Source: Bacteroidales bacterium UBA6360
Lineage (GTDB): Bacteria; Bacteroidota; Bacteroidia; Bacteroidales; UBA932
Direction: 5' to 3'
Length of the DNA stretch: 26,668 nucleotides
NCBI GenBank assembly: GCA_002440085.1
Contig: DJRM01000068.1
Coordinates: forward strand, 1,154-27,821
Shown: positions 1 to 9,300 of the stretch, piece by piece
How the letters are laid out: each line of letters starts with the position of its first letter
Position numbering within the stretch: the stretch's first letter is position 1
Program-made: the position numbers and the translations under genes
The notes under the pieces: model-generated
The model's database searches: none
Seen by the model: the letters and a program-made list of their open reading frames with translations, nothing else
What the model was told of the DNA's origin: nothing

Positions 1-1
1 C

Positions 2-2845
2 TTCGACGGCGACCAGATGGCGGTTCACCTTCCGCTCGGAAATGCGGCCATAATGGAGGCTCAGCTCCTCATGCTCGGCTCGCATAACATCCTTAACCCG
101 GCCAACGGAACTCCTATCACCGTGCCTTCTCAGGACATGGTGCTCGGACTCTACTATATCACCAAGCTCCGTCCGGGAGCGAAGGGCGAGGGTCTGAAAT
201 TCTACGGTCCGGAGGAAGTCATAATCGCGCTCAACGAAAAGGCGATCGACATACATTCGAAGATTCTTGTGCGTCTTCCAAAAGACAAGATGGATCCGTC
301 GAAAGGAACAGAGATGGTAGAGACCTCTGCCGGTCGTATTATCGTCAATCAGTTCGTTCCGACCGAAGTTCCTTATGTAAACGAGATTCTCGGAAAGAAG
401 TCGCTCAGGAAGATCATCTCCGTCGTCATCAAGAACACCGGTGTCTCAAGGACGGCGCAGTTCCTCGACGACATCAAGAACCTCGGCTACCGCAAGGCGT
501 TCGAGGGCGGGCTTTCATTCAACCTCGGCGATGTGATAATCCCGGCTGAGAAGACCAAACTGATTGAGGACGGCTACAAGACCGTCGAGGAAATCAAGTC
601 TAACTTCCAGATGGGCTTCATCACCAACAACGAGCGTTACAACAAGGTAATCGACCTCTGGTCCGGCATCGACAACAAGATTACGAAGATTGTCGAGCAG
701 CAGATTTCGACAGACCAGCAGGGATTCAACCCTGTGTACATGATGCTTGATTCCGGAGCCCGTGGTTCAACACAGCAGATCAAGCAGCTCTGCGGCATGC
801 GTGGTTTGATGGCAAAGCCTCAGAAGTCCGGAGCGTCGGGAGCGGAAATCATCGAGAACCCTATTACCACCAACCTTAAGGAGGGTATGTCGGTGCTCGA
901 GTACTTCATCTCCACGCACGGTGCCCGTAAGGGTCTTGCCGACACCGCCTTGAAGACAGCCGATGCGGGTTATCTTACCCGTCGTCTGGTTGACGTTTCA
1001 CACGACGTCATCATCAACGAGGAGGACTGCGGCACTCTCAGGGGTCTTGTGGCCACTGCAATCAAGAGCAAGGACGAGGTTGTCGAGTCTCTCGGAGAGA
1101 GAATCCTCGGACGTACATCCGTACACGATGTCTTCAATCCTCTTACCGGCGAGCTCATCGTTCCGGCAGGGGAGCAGATTACTGAGGACCTTGCCAACCT
1201 CATAGAGTCATTGCCTATCGAGCAGGTTGAAATCCGTTCAGTGCTTACCTGCGAGTCCCGCAAGGGGGTATGCGCAAAGTGCTACGGACGTAACCTCGCT
1301 TCCGGCAGGATGGTCGAGAAGGGTGAGGTTGTCGGTGTCATTGCGGCACAGTCTATCGGTGAGCCCGGTACACAGCTTACGCTTCGTACGTTCCACGTGG
1401 GAGGTACGGCATCAAGTGCGGCTGCAGACAGTTCAATCACTTCCAAATACAACGGAAAGCTCGAATTTGAGGAACTCAGGACAATCGAGAGGATTCTCGA
1501 TGACGGCACGAAGCAGACGGTTGTCGTCAGCCGTACCACCGAGCTCCGCATCATCGACGAGAACACCGGCATCACATTCTCACAGTACGACGTTCCTTAT
1601 GGTTCTGTCCTCTACAAGAAGGATGGCGACACGGTTCAGAAGGGAGACCTCATCTGCGAGTGGGATGCCTACAACGCAATCACAATCATCGAGACTGACG
1701 GTATCGCCCGTTTTGACGGCATGGTCGAGGGCGAGAACTTCCGCGAGGAAGCTGCCGACGAGTATTCGCTCAACCGTGACAAGGTCATCATCGAGGGCCG
1801 TGACAAGACAAAGAACCCGAGCGTGCTCATCGTTGACGAGAACAACGAAATCAAGAAGCAGTACAACCTGCCTGTAGGCGCCCATGTCATGATAAGCGAG
1901 GGCGACAAGGTCAAGGTCGGTGACATTATCATCAAGATTCCTCGTGCAATCGGAAAGGCAAACGACATCACCGGAGGTCTTCCTCGTGTCACAGAGCTCT
2001 TCGAGGCACGTAATCCGTCAAATCCTGCAATCGTTTCAGAGATTAACGGTGAGGTACTCATGGGCAAGATCAAGAGGGGCAACCGCGAGATCATCGTCCG
2101 TAACAAGTCCGGTGTCGAGAAGCGCTATCTTGTTCCTCTTACCAAGCAGATCATGGTTCAGGAGAACGACTATGTCAAGGCCGGCATGAGGCTTTCCGAC
2201 GGTGCCGTTTCACCTACCGACCTTCTCCGTATCCTCGGCCCTATCAAGGTTCAGGAATACATCGTAAACGAGATTCAGGAGGTTTACCGTCTGCAGGGCG
2301 TGAAGATCAATGACAAGCATTTCGAGATCATCGTGCGTCAGATGATGCGCAAGGTGCAGATCGACAATCCGGGCGACACCGAGTTCCTTCAGGAGGAGCT
2401 GGTCGACAAATGGACGTTCATGGACACCAACGACAACATCTATGGCAAGTTCTATGTTGTCGAGGCCGGTGATTCACAGCGTTTCGAGGCAGGACAGATA
2501 ATCACCGCAAGGGAGCTTCGCGGCGAGAATTCCTCTCTCGAAAGGCAGGGTCTCAAGCCGGTTGTTGTCCGCGAGGCAAGGCCTGCGACCGCAAGCCAGG
2601 TGCTTCAGGGTATCACCCGCGCGGCGTTGAAGACCAACAGCTTCATCTCCGCCGCTTCATTCCAGGAGACTACCAAGGTGCTCAGCGAGGCTGCCATCCG
2701 CGGCCGTGTAGACTACCTTGAAGGCCTTAAGGAGAATGTCATCTGCGGTCACGCAATCCCTGCCGGCACAGGTCAGAAGGACTTCCAGGAGATTCTGGTG
2801 TCTCCGGTTGTGGAGGTGCAGCAGACTGACTTGTCAGAATTGTAG
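2..2845 (+). CDS. rpoC: RNA polymerase subunit beta' (5'-truncated by the window)
   Basis: This is the catalytic beta' subunit of RNA polymerase. The window opens inside the active-site NADFDGD motif: the first codons read FDGDQMAVH, so the Mg-binding aspartates sit at the edge and roughly 470 residues are missing. The bridge helix follows (DSGARGSTQQIKQLCGMRGL), then the second zinc site with four cysteines (DCGT, then CESRKGVCAKC), then the trigger loop (GEPGTQLTLRTFHVGG). The 947 visible residues plus the missing part match the usual length of about 1420 for Bacteroidetes. The stop codon is followed within 10 nt by a long imperfect palindrome and then by a second hairpin with a U-rich tail, so this looks like the end of the rpoBC operon. 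The frame is intact and the identification is certain. Confidence 0.99.
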   Translation, partial: FDGDQMAVHLPLGNAAIMEAQLLMLGSHNILNPANGTPITVPSQDMVLGLYYITKLRPGAKGEGLKFYGPEEVIIALNEKAIDIHSKILVRLPKDKMDPSKGTEMVETSAGRIIVNQFVPTEVPYVNEILGKKSLRKIISVVIKNTGVSRTAQFLDDIKNLGYRKAFEGGLSFNLGDVIIPAEKTKLIEDGYKTVEEIKSNFQMGFITNNERYNKVIDLWSGIDNKITKIVEQQISTDQQGFNPVYMMLDSGARGSTQQIKQLCGMRGLMAKPQKSGASGAEIIENPITTNLKEGMSVLEYFISTHGARKGLADTALKTADAGYLTRRLVDVSHDVIINEEDCGTLRGLVATAIKSKDEVVESLGERILGRTSVHDVFNPLTGELIVPAGEQITEDLANLIESLPIEQVEIRSVLTCESRKGVCAKCYGRNLASGRMVEKGEVVGVIAAQSIGEPGTQLTLRTFHVGGTASSAAADSSITSKYNGKLEFEELRTIERILDDGTKQTVVVSRTTELRIIDENTGITFSQYDVPYGSVLYKKDGDTVQKGDLICEWDAYNAITIIETDGIARFDGMVEGENFREEAADEYSLNRDKVIIEGRDKTKNPSVLIVDENNEIKKQYNLPVGAHVMISEGDKVKVGDIIIKIPRAIGKANDITGGLPRVTELFEARNPSNPAIVSEINGEVLMGKIKRGNREIIVRNKSGVEKRYLVPLTKQIMVQENDYVKAGMRLSDGAVSPTDLLRILGPIKVQEYIVNEIQEVYRLQGVKINDKHFEIIVRQMMRKVQIDNPGDTEFLQEELVDKWTFMDTNDNIYGKFYVVEAGDSQRFEAGQIITARELRGENSSLERQGLKPVVVREARPATASQVLQGITRAALKTNSFISAASFQETTKVLSEAAIRGRVDYLEGLKENVICGHAIPAGTGQKDFQEILVSPVVEVQQTDLSEL

Positions 2846-2853
2846 GGCGGAGC

Positions 2854-2960
2854 GAAGAAAAAGCGGATTACTGCGTTACTCGTCTTGATAAAATCCTCAC
2901 AACCGAGAGGTTGCTGCGGTTTTATCTTCACCGAGTGCCTTGTACTCCATCTTTTTCTTC
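2854..2960 (+). repeat. 107-nt imperfect palindrome, copy 1 (3' UTR of rpoC)
   Basis: A long hairpin begins 9 nt after the rpoC stop. Paired blocks from outside in: 2854-2863 with 2951-2960 (10 bp), 2865-2871 with 2942-2948 (one mismatch), 2878-2882 with 2932-2936, 2887-2893 with 2920-2926, 2900-2904 with 2909-2913, tetraloop GAGA. The right arm ends in a U-rich run (CTTTTTCTTC), so it could also help stop transcription. A second copy in the opposite orientation lies at 26091-26198, about 85% identical with one indel. The indel and stops make a coding role unlikely. Confidence 0.85.
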
Positions 2961-2988
2961 ATCTCCTTTCTCTCAGATGTTATATAGG

Positions 2989-3024
2989 GTGGCCCGGTCA
3001 AGAAAATGACCGGGTCACTTTTGT
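2989..3024 (+). terminator. Intrinsic terminator at the end of the rpoC unit
   Basis: A 12-bp stem with one G-U pair (2989-3000 with 3007-3018) encloses the 6-nt loop AGAAAA and runs straight into TTTTG and further T-rich sequence. It is a conventional rho-independent terminator. The promoter of the next gene overlaps its tail. Confidence 0.8.
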
Positions 3025-3050
3025 GTTTTGAAATATTTGAATTAACTTCG
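3021..3050 (+). promoter_or_regulatory. Bacteroidetes-type promoter for the DUF2238-like gene
   Basis: TTG at 3021-3023, a 19-nt spacer, and TAACTTCG at 3043-3050, one base off the TAnnTTTG consensus. The start codon of the downstream gene is 43 nt further on. Confidence 0.5.
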
Positions 3051-3093
3051 TGGGGTTAAATGTATTAAAACGCAATTCAAACACGATATTGTC

Positions 3094-3837
3094 ATGCCGG
3101 TCAGAAAACTCTCGAAATTCTCCATTGTCATATTGTCGCTGTGCGCCGTGCTGTTTGTCGGAGGCATAGTCTCTATATGCATCATTGACGATGACGCGAC
3201 GCAGAGCCGCCTTGCGTTCCAGACATTCGAGGTGGCGCTGATGATGTTCCTCACATTTGTCCCGGACATCCTGCACAGAATCATACACATAAAGATTCCT
3301 CATCTGATGGAGGTGATTTTCGTGTCATTCTGCTTCTGCGCGCTCATTCTCGGCGACGTGGCTGATTTCTACGGAAAGTTCGGCTGGTGGGATTCGCTTG
3401 AGCACGGGATGTCCGGAGTCCTTCTCGGAATCCTCGGATATGCGATCATAAACACCTTCAACAGCATCGAGGGCAATAAGCTGAAGTTCTCTCCTGTGTT
3501 CGTGTCGCTCTGGGTCGTGTGCTTCGCCCTTGCTCTCGGAGCCATCTGGGAGATAATGGAGTTCATCACCGACGGTCTGTTCGGGCTCAATTCCCAGCAG
3601 TATCTCACGACTCCGGGCACATTCGACAAGGCCGTGCCGCTTGAGGGGCATGAGGCGCTGAGGGACACGATGGAAGACCTGATGCTTGACTTTGCCGGTT
3701 CGCTCATAATCTCAATAATAGGATATTTCGACCTCAAAAAGCAGCGAAGGGGCATCGCGAGCCTGACACTTGGCACTGATGGTCCGGATTCACCCTCCAC
3801 TGATGTCGGGGAGAGAAAGAATGCCGCTGAAAAATAG
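3094..3837 (+). CDS. DUF2238/YjdF-like integral membrane protein
   Basis: This 247-residue inner-membrane protein has about five or six hydrophobic segments (near residues 9-30, 43-60, 70-92, 105-122, 133-152 and 198-213). Between them are conserved-looking polar motifs: WWDSLEHGMSG, GAIWEIMEF and DTMEDLMLDFAGS. That order, with acidic residues at the ends of hydrophobic helices, resembles the DUF2238 (YjdF) family of predicted membrane proteins, whose function is not established. The C-terminal 35 residues are polar and probably cytoplasmic. The gene has its own promoter and stands alone between the rpoC terminator and a candidate RNA. The family call rests on motif pattern only and is moderately sure. 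The chosen ATG is the first after the promoter and gives the first membrane span directly. Confidence 0.75.
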   Translation: MPVRKLSKFSIVILSLCAVLFVGGIVSICIIDDDATQSRLAFQTFEVALMMFLTFVPDILHRIIHIKIPHLMEVIFVSFCFCALILGDVADFYGKFGWWDSLEHGMSGVLLGILGYAIINTFNSIEGNKLKFSPVFVSLWVVCFALALGAIWEIMEFITDGLFGLNSQQYLTTPGTFDKAVPLEGHEALRDTMEDLMLDFAGSLIISIIGYFDLKKQRRGIASLTLGTDGPDSPSTDVGERKNAAEK

Positions 3838-3862
3838 ATTTTACAATAAGTCTAAAAATGTA

Positions 3863-3870
3863 TAACTTTG
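3863..3870 (+). promoter_or_regulatory. -7 element for the candidate structured RNA
   Basis: TAACTTTG fits the Bacteroidetes -7 consensus TAnnTTTG exactly. The -33 region is weak (TTTTA around 3839-3843). No credible coding region follows, and a strong hairpin begins 4 nt downstream. Confidence 0.5.
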
Positions 3871-3873
3871 CCT

Positions 3874-4195
3874 GCCTGTGCTGAAGTTTCGATGAATTGC
3901 AGCGCAGGCGGAGTTTTGATAACCATAATGAACATAGCTCTTGTTTCTGTAACTCGGAATCTGGACAATTCAGAAGTTGCGCGGAAACAAGTGGCGACGG
4001 TTCACGCATATTGCGTGGACTGTTTCGCTGCTTGCAGGTGCAACAGGCCGTCCAGAGCCGCGAGTTACCTCCATGCAGGGAAGCGGTCCACGCTTTCTTG
4101 TATGCGTGCGGTCTACGGCGTCCGCCGCGCCGTGCCCGGAAGGAACAGGCAATACAATCCCACACGGTGGAATATCTCCCACCGGGATGAAAATT
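3874..4195 (+). ncRNA. Candidate structured non-coding RNA of unknown class
   Basis: The 414-nt gap between the membrane protein and the convergent XRE gene has overlapping unrecognisable ORFs in several frames but dense base pairing. Seen directly: a 10-bp 5' hairpin (3874-3883 with 3900-3909); a long-range stem of 8 bp (3949-3956 with 4061-4068) continued after a small internal loop by 7 perfect bp (3960-3966 with 4050-4056); inside it a 9-bp hairpin with one G-U pair (4000-4008 with 4012-4020) stacked on GAAACA/TGTTTC; and a 3' hairpin near 4158-4188 (GGTGG/CCACC inside ATCCC/GGGAT). An alternative pairing, 3940-3947 with 3984-3991, competes with the long-range stem. I looked for hallmarks of RNase P, tmRNA and SRP RNA and found none; 6S RNA is not excluded. 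The 3' end is uncertain. Confidence 0.5.
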
Positions 4196-4251
4196 TTCAG
4201 TAAGCGGTCATCAGGCCGGAATCCCGGTCTGTTTCCAGGGTCAAGGAGATT

Positions 4252-4689
4252 TCAAATTTTCTCAGGATTCTCAAATCCCTTGGCCCTTTTCAATATCTCT
4301 ATGGTTGAACGCAGGTCTCCTATGTACGATTCCATCTCGTCGATCCTCTCCTTGAAGTCCTCCTCCCGTTCCCGGCTCTCGGACAGCTCGGCCTGCAACT
4401 GCATGAGCCTTAGGTTCATGGTGTTGCTGTTGCCGCTATAGGGCACAGGGTCTTCTTCCAGGACTCCTTCATACATACCTCGCCCGTTTCCGGTCAGCAG
4501 GTCATCCTCATCAACGCCGAGCACATCCGCGATTTTCCCGACAATCGGGCTTATCAGCCAGGTCTTGCCTGACTCGATGTTTCTGTAATGAGTGACCGAT
4601 GTTCCTATCCGGTTGGCCATTTCCTCCTGTGTAAAACCTTTGGCTTTTCTGAAACGATATATGTTCTTTTTGATTGAACTGTTATCCAT
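4252..4689 (-). CDS. XRE-family helix-turn-helix regulator with C-terminal coiled coil
   Basis: This 145-residue protein has an N-terminal HTH_XRE domain (about residues 5-62; motif FTQEEMANRIGTSVTHYRNI ahead of ESGKTWLISP and IADVLGVDEDDLL). A linker follows, then a charged heptad-like segment (about residues 90-138, rich in E, R, L, M) that should form a coiled coil for oligomerisation. I start it at ATG 4689, not at the upstream TTG 4698, because the -7 element CAAAATTA (reverse complement TAATTTTG, 4714-4721) leaves only a short leader and the HTH begins right after. It is monocistronic. Its targets are unknown. Two TTGTTGCG repeats 20 bp apart upstream could be its own operator. It lies convergent to the candidate RNA. 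Confidence 0.85.
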   Translation of the reverse strand: MDNSSIKKNIYRFRKAKGFTQEEMANRIGTSVTHYRNIESGKTWLISPIVGKIADVLGVDEDDLLTGNGRGMYEGVLEEDPVPYSGNSNTMNLRLMQLQAELSESREREEDFKERIDEMESYIGDLRSTIEILKRAKGFENPEKI

Positions 4690-4713
4690 ACCGGCCAATA
4701 AGCATTAGGGCGG

Positions 4714-4721
4714 CAAAATTA
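4714..4721 (-). promoter_or_regulatory. -7 promoter element of the XRE gene
   Basis: On the minus strand this reads TAATTTTG, a full match to TAnnTTTG, about 25 nt upstream of the chosen start codon. The -33 position has T-rich sequence without a clear TTG at the usual spacing. Confidence 0.5.
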
Positions 4722-4744
4722 TAACAGAAAAGCATACGAAAACA

Positions 4745-4780
4745 GCAACAGTTTGTTGCGTTTCGCAAATAATTGTTGCG
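4745..4780. promoter_or_regulatory. Possible operator: paired TTGTTGCG repeats
   Basis: TTGTTGCG occurs at 4753-4760 and again at 4773-4780, exactly 20 bp apart, which puts both on one face of the helix. The first is part of a near-palindrome (GCAACAGTTTGTTGC). They lie just upstream of the XRE promoter, where an autoregulator would bind. This is inference from position and spacing. Confidence 0.35.
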
Positions 4781-4863
4781 GTTTTGGGGAAATTTTTATC
4801 TCTGAAGGATGATTTTGGAAGGTTTCTTAGGACTCTTGGCAAACAAAAAAATCAGACAGCTTT

Positions 4864-5595
4864 TCAGAAGAGCCTCTTTTTGCTTGTCGTGGCGACAAAT
4901 TCCTTGAGGTAGAAAGGCTCGAAATAGGCCACGTCCCTTAAGTGTCTTTCCCGGAACTCGCGGAGCGCCGGTTCAAGCATTGCCGTCGCCTTGGGACAGG
5001 TCTGAATGAAACGCGCGTTCGGATGCGTGATCGTGCCCTCGCATTTTGCGGCCCCGTCTCCGATGAAGAGAACCGGTCCCTCGGCGAGGATGTCGCTGAA
5101 ACTGTCGCAGTCTATGACCTTGGCGACGGTGTCGGTGACGCGAGTTCCGTTCCCCTCGAAAACGGCCGTGTAGACCTCCATACGGCGGGCATCAATCATC
5201 GGAACAATGTATTTGGGCTCCACGGCGTTTCTTGCTTCTGGGGCGGTTCCGTCTGGGGGCGTAGCTATGCGACCGGGCTGAATGGCTTGATTGACAAGTA
5301 CTTCAAGTGTGCCTACGCTCAGCAAGGGAATCCCGGCTCCGAAGCAGAGCCCCTTGGCGGTGGATACTCCCACCCTGAGCCCCGTGTATGAACCAGGCCC
5401 CTCGCTTATGCAGACGGCCGAGCAGTCTTTCAGAGAGCATCCCCTCTCCTTCAGCATTTCGTCGATGAATACGGCGGTGAGTGACGCATGCGCACGGTTC
5501 TCAGAACTTTCCCTGCAGCACACGATTTTTCCGTCCTCGACCATTGCCGTCGAACACAACGCCGTCGATGTTTCAATCAGTATGATTCTTTCCAT
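4864..5595 (-). CDS. tsaB: tRNA N6-threonylcarbamoyladenosine biosynthesis protein TsaB
   Basis: TsaB is the inactive ASKHA-fold partner of TsaD in making t6A37 on ANN-decoding tRNAs in the cytoplasm. The 243-residue protein starts with the family's IILIETST strand and carries the signature GPGSYTGLRVG near residues 66-76. The middle has PMIDARRMEVYTAVF (family motif IDARRxEVY), and the end KEFVATTSKKRLF matches the usual basic C-terminus. Length is typical for Bacteroidetes. There is a proline- and glycine-rich insertion near residues 108-125 (QPGRIATPPDGTAPEARN), longer than in many homologues. The gene follows cvpA by 47 nt on the same strand and probably shares its promoter. Confidence 0.95.
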   Translation of the reverse strand: MERIILIETSTALCSTAMVEDGKIVCCRESSENRAHASLTAVFIDEMLKERGCSLKDCSAVCISEGPGSYTGLRVGVSTAKGLCFGAGIPLLSVGTLEVLVNQAIQPGRIATPPDGTAPEARNAVEPKYIVPMIDARRMEVYTAVFEGNGTRVTDTVAKVIDCDSFSDILAEGPVLFIGDGAAKCEGTITHPNARFIQTCPKATAMLEPALREFRERHLRDVAYFEPFYLKEFVATTSKKRLF

Positions 5596-5642
5596 ATATC
5601 CCTAAATTTCGCAAAACTCTCGAATCCATATCGATATATTCC

Positions 5643-6137
5643 CTAATTCCAGAAGAAAAGTTCCTTCATGTAGGGAAATATCGCGTAGGACATTGTTTTT
5701 AGAGGCCCGTAGAACGTGGTGGAAGCTAAATATTCGCTCTTTACGAATGAAAATGTCCCGTTCAGGGCATCAAAAATCATCAGCAGCAGGCACAGAATCA
5801 GCAGGCATTCGACAACCGCGAGCGTCGCCCCGAGCAGTCGGTTCAGCCAGCCGAGCAGCACGACCTTCACTATCTTTTCCAGAATCCTCCCGAGCAGCGA
5901 GAGCCCGAGAACCGTGATGCAGAAAATCAGTATGAACGCGATGACTCTCAAGACCGTGTCATCGAGCGAAATCCACTCCTTGAGCCATTGTCCTGCAGGC
6001 ACGGAGAACTTCACGGACAGCCACACTCCGAGGCAAAGGGCCACAAGCGAGACCACCTGGCCGATAAATCCTTTCTTAAGCCCGATGCACAGGGCAATCA
6101 GGAGGGAGGCGAGAACTATTATGTCGAATACGCTCAT
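5643..6137 (-). CDS. CvpA family membrane protein
   Basis: This 164-residue inner-membrane protein has four hydrophobic segments. It begins with the CvpA pattern DIIVLASLLIALCIGLKKGF followed by a glycine- and valine-rich second helix. CvpA proteins are linked in proteobacteria to colicin V export and envelope homeostasis; the role here is unknown. An in-frame ATG at 6173 would add 12 residues (MPALPAGKFSTD), but I prefer ATG 6137 because the family's first membrane helix normally starts a few residues after the initiator. It is the first gene of a two-gene minus-strand unit with tsaB and reads from the divergent promoter shared with ileS. Confidence 0.85.
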   Translation of the reverse strand: MSVFDIIVLASLLIALCIGLKKGFIGQVVSLVALCLGVWLSVKFSVPAGQWLKEWISLDDTVLRVIAFILIFCITVLGLSLLGRILEKIVKVVLLGWLNRLLGATLAVVECLLILCLLLMIFDALNGTFSFVKSEYLASTTFYGPLKTMSYAIFPYMKELFFWN

Positions 6138-6219
6138 ATCTGTTGAAAATTTCCCGGCAGGCAATGCCGGCATCGTTCTGCCGCATGGAAAAACTCTTCA
6201 AACCTGTCGAAAGACTTTG

Positions 6220-6250
6220 CAAAAATAATCATTTTGTAAAAACTCCACAA
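6220..6250 (-). promoter_or_regulatory. Promoter of the cvpA-tsaB unit
   Basis: On the minus strand, TTG at 6250-6248, a 20-nt spacer, and TATTTTTG at 6227-6220. It interleaves with the ileS promoter on the other strand, so RNA polymerase cannot occupy both at once. Confidence 0.65.
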
Positions 6251-6263
6251 TTCATTATCTTTG
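6234..6263 (+). promoter_or_regulatory. Promoter of the ileS operon
   Basis: TTG at 6234-6236, a 19-nt spacer, and TATCTTTG at 6256-6263, a full consensus match. The 5' leader to the ileS start is about 70 nt and I see no T-box or other riboswitch in it. Confidence 0.7.
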
Positions 6264-6336
6264 TCAGTTCAAAAAGTCCGAAGGCATGTGGCTGAAGACT
6301 GGGAACATAAGTTTTCGAACAAAAGAAACACAATAT

Positions 6337-9300
6337 ATGAAGTTCAGGGAATATAAGGGACTGGATCTGGTCGCGGTCGGGAATGAGGTTCTCGAAAGAT
6401 GGAAGAAAAACCATGCGTTTGAGAAGTCGCTGGAGCTGCGTGAGGGCGCTCCGGAATTCGTGTTCTTCGAGGGACCGCCGTCAGCGAACGGAATGCCGGG
6501 CATACATCATGTCATGGCACGTTCAATCAAGGACTCAATCTGCCGCTACAAGACCCAGTGCGGCTACAAGGTCAGGCGCCGTGCAGGCTGGGACACCCAC
6601 GGTCTTCCGGTCGAGCTCGGCGTGGAGAAGATGCTCGGAATCACGAAGGAGGACATCGGTACGAAGATTTCAGTCGAGGAGTACAACGATACCTGCCGCA
6701 AGGAGGTGATGAAATACACGAAGGAATGGATGTCGCTGACGGAGCGCATCGGCTATTGGGTCGACATGAACGACCCTTACATCACCTACGACAACCGCTA
6801 CATCGAGACGCTGTGGTATCTCCTGAAGGACATATACAATAAGGGACTGCTCTACAAGGGCTACTCCATCCAGCCGTACTCGCCGGCCGCGGGTACGGGA
6901 CTGAGTTCCCATGAACTCAACCAGCCAGGATGCTACCGCGACGTGAAGGACACGACGGCAACGGTGCAGTTCGAGGTCATCAAGGACGAGAAGTCACAGA
7001 TTCTCTTCGGCTGCGAGACGGTTCCTGTCTATTTCCTCGCATGGACGACGACTCCGTGGACACTGCCTTCAAACACGGCTCTCTGCGTGGGTCCGAACAT
7101 CGACTATGTACGCGTGAAGTCCTTCAACCCATATTCCGGGAAGCAGGCGATTTATGTGGTCGCCAAGGCCTTGGTCAGCAGCTGGTTCAACCCGAAGGCC
7201 GCGGATCTTTCGATGGAGGACTACAAGCCGGGGGACAAGCTCGTTCCGTTCAGGATTCTCGACGGAGAGTTCAAGGGCAGCGAACTGCTCGGCATCAAGT
7301 ACCATCAGCTTATTCCTTGGTTCTCTCCTGAGACCGACGGGGCTTTCCGCGTAATCGGCGGCGACTACGTCACGATTGAGGAGGGCACGACCGGCATTGT
7401 CCACATCGCCCCTACCTTCGGTGCGGACGACAACAAGGTGGCCAAGCAGGCAGGCGTACCTCCGATTATGGTGCTTGACCGCAACGGCGACCGCTATGCG
7501 CAGGTTGACCGGCAGGGCAGGTTCTTCCGCATTGAGGATCTTGATCCCGATTATGCGGCGAAACACGTGTCCCCGGACTATGCCGAATGGGCAGGGAGAT
7601 ATGTCAAGAACGCCTATGACTCCTCTCTTGCTCCCGATGCGCCTACCCTTGACGTGGACATCTGCATGATGCTCAAGTCTCAGGGCAAGGCATTCAAGAT
7701 AGAAAAACACGTGCACACCTATCCGCACTGCTGGAGAACCGACAAGCCGGTGCTCTACTATCCGCTGAACTCATGGTTCATCCGGACAACCGCGGTGAGG
7801 GACAAGATGATAGAGCTGAACAATACAATCACCTGGAAGCCGGAGTCAACCGGCATCGGGCGTTTCGGCAAATGGCTGGAGAACATCCAGGACTGGAACC
7901 TCAGCCGCAGCCGCTATTGGGGGACACCGCTCCCTGTCTGGCGCACCGAGGACGGCAAGGAGGAGAAGTGCATCGGCTCCCTGAAGGAACTCTATACGGA
8001 GATTGAAAAGTCCGTGGCTGCCGGTGTGATGAGTACCAATCCTTTGAAAGACAAGGGATTCGTGCCGGAGGATATGTCCAAGGAAAACTATGACAGAATC
8101 GACCTTCACAGGCCGTATGTCGATAATATATTCCTTGTTTCCGAATCAGGGAAGAAGATGGTTCGCGAGAGCGACCTGATTGATGTCTGGTTCGACTCCG
8201 GCGCAATGCCATACGCGCAGGAAGGACTGCGGAACTTGGGAAGCAAGGATTTCGGCTGCACGGCGGACTTCATTGCGGAAGGCGTTGACCAGACGCGCGG
8301 ATGGTTCTACACGCTCCATGCAATCCACACCATGGTAAGCGGGACCTGTGCATTCAGGCGCGTGATTTCCAACGGCTTGGTGCTTGACAAGGACGGCAAC
8401 AAGATGAGCAAGAGGCTCGGGAACGCCGTGGATCCGTTCGGCCAACTTGACAAATACGGGGCTGACGCGCTTCGCTGGTATATGTTGACGAACTCGCAGC
8501 CTTGGGACAATCTCCGTTTCGACGAGGCGGGAGTTGACGAGATCCGCAGGAAATTCTTCGGAACTCTCTACAATACATATTCGTTCTTCGCGCTCTATGC
8601 AAACGTTGACGGCTTCGATTCTTCGGCCGAACTCGTGCCATACGCCCTGCGTCCGGAGCTTGACAGGTGGATAATATCGCTCCTGAACACTCTCGTTAAG
8701 GATGTCGTCGCCGCATACGAAGACTATGACGTGACCCAGGCCGGCCGTCTCATCCAGGAATTTGTCTGTGACCACCTGAGCAACTGGTATGTGCGCCTCG
8801 GCAGGAAGCGCTTCTGGGGAGGCACGATGGATGCGGACAAACTCTCCGCCTATCAGACTTTGTATGAGGTTCTTCTTTCTGTTTCTAAGCTCGCCGCTCC
8901 GATTGCGCCGTTCTTTATGGACAGGCTCTATCTCGACCTTACGGGAGGGGAGACCGGAGATTCACGTTCCGTTCACTATGTGCCTATGCCGCAGTATAAT
9001 GAGGCTGTGGTCGACAAGGATCTTGAAGAGAGGATGGAACTTGCGCAGAGAGCCTCTTCCATGGTGCTCGCGCTCAGACGCAAGGTGAACATCAAGGTTC
9101 GTCAGCCGCTCTCGAAGCTCGTCATTCCTGTTCTGAACGACAAGGTAAAGGAGCAGCTTGAAAAGGTGAAGACGCTTCTTCTCGGTGAGGTGAATGTGAA
9201 GGATGCCGAGTTTATCCACGATACGGCGGGCATCATCACGAAGAAGATAAAGCCTAATTTCAAGACTCTCGGCAAGATTTACGGCAAGCAGATGAAAGAG

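Noticed and set aside
3868..4441. Overlapping ORFs of 97-154 codons between the membrane protein and the XRE gene.
   Set aside because: Several frames on both strands are open with no recognisable domain, and some run into the XRE gene. The base pairing fits an RNA better.
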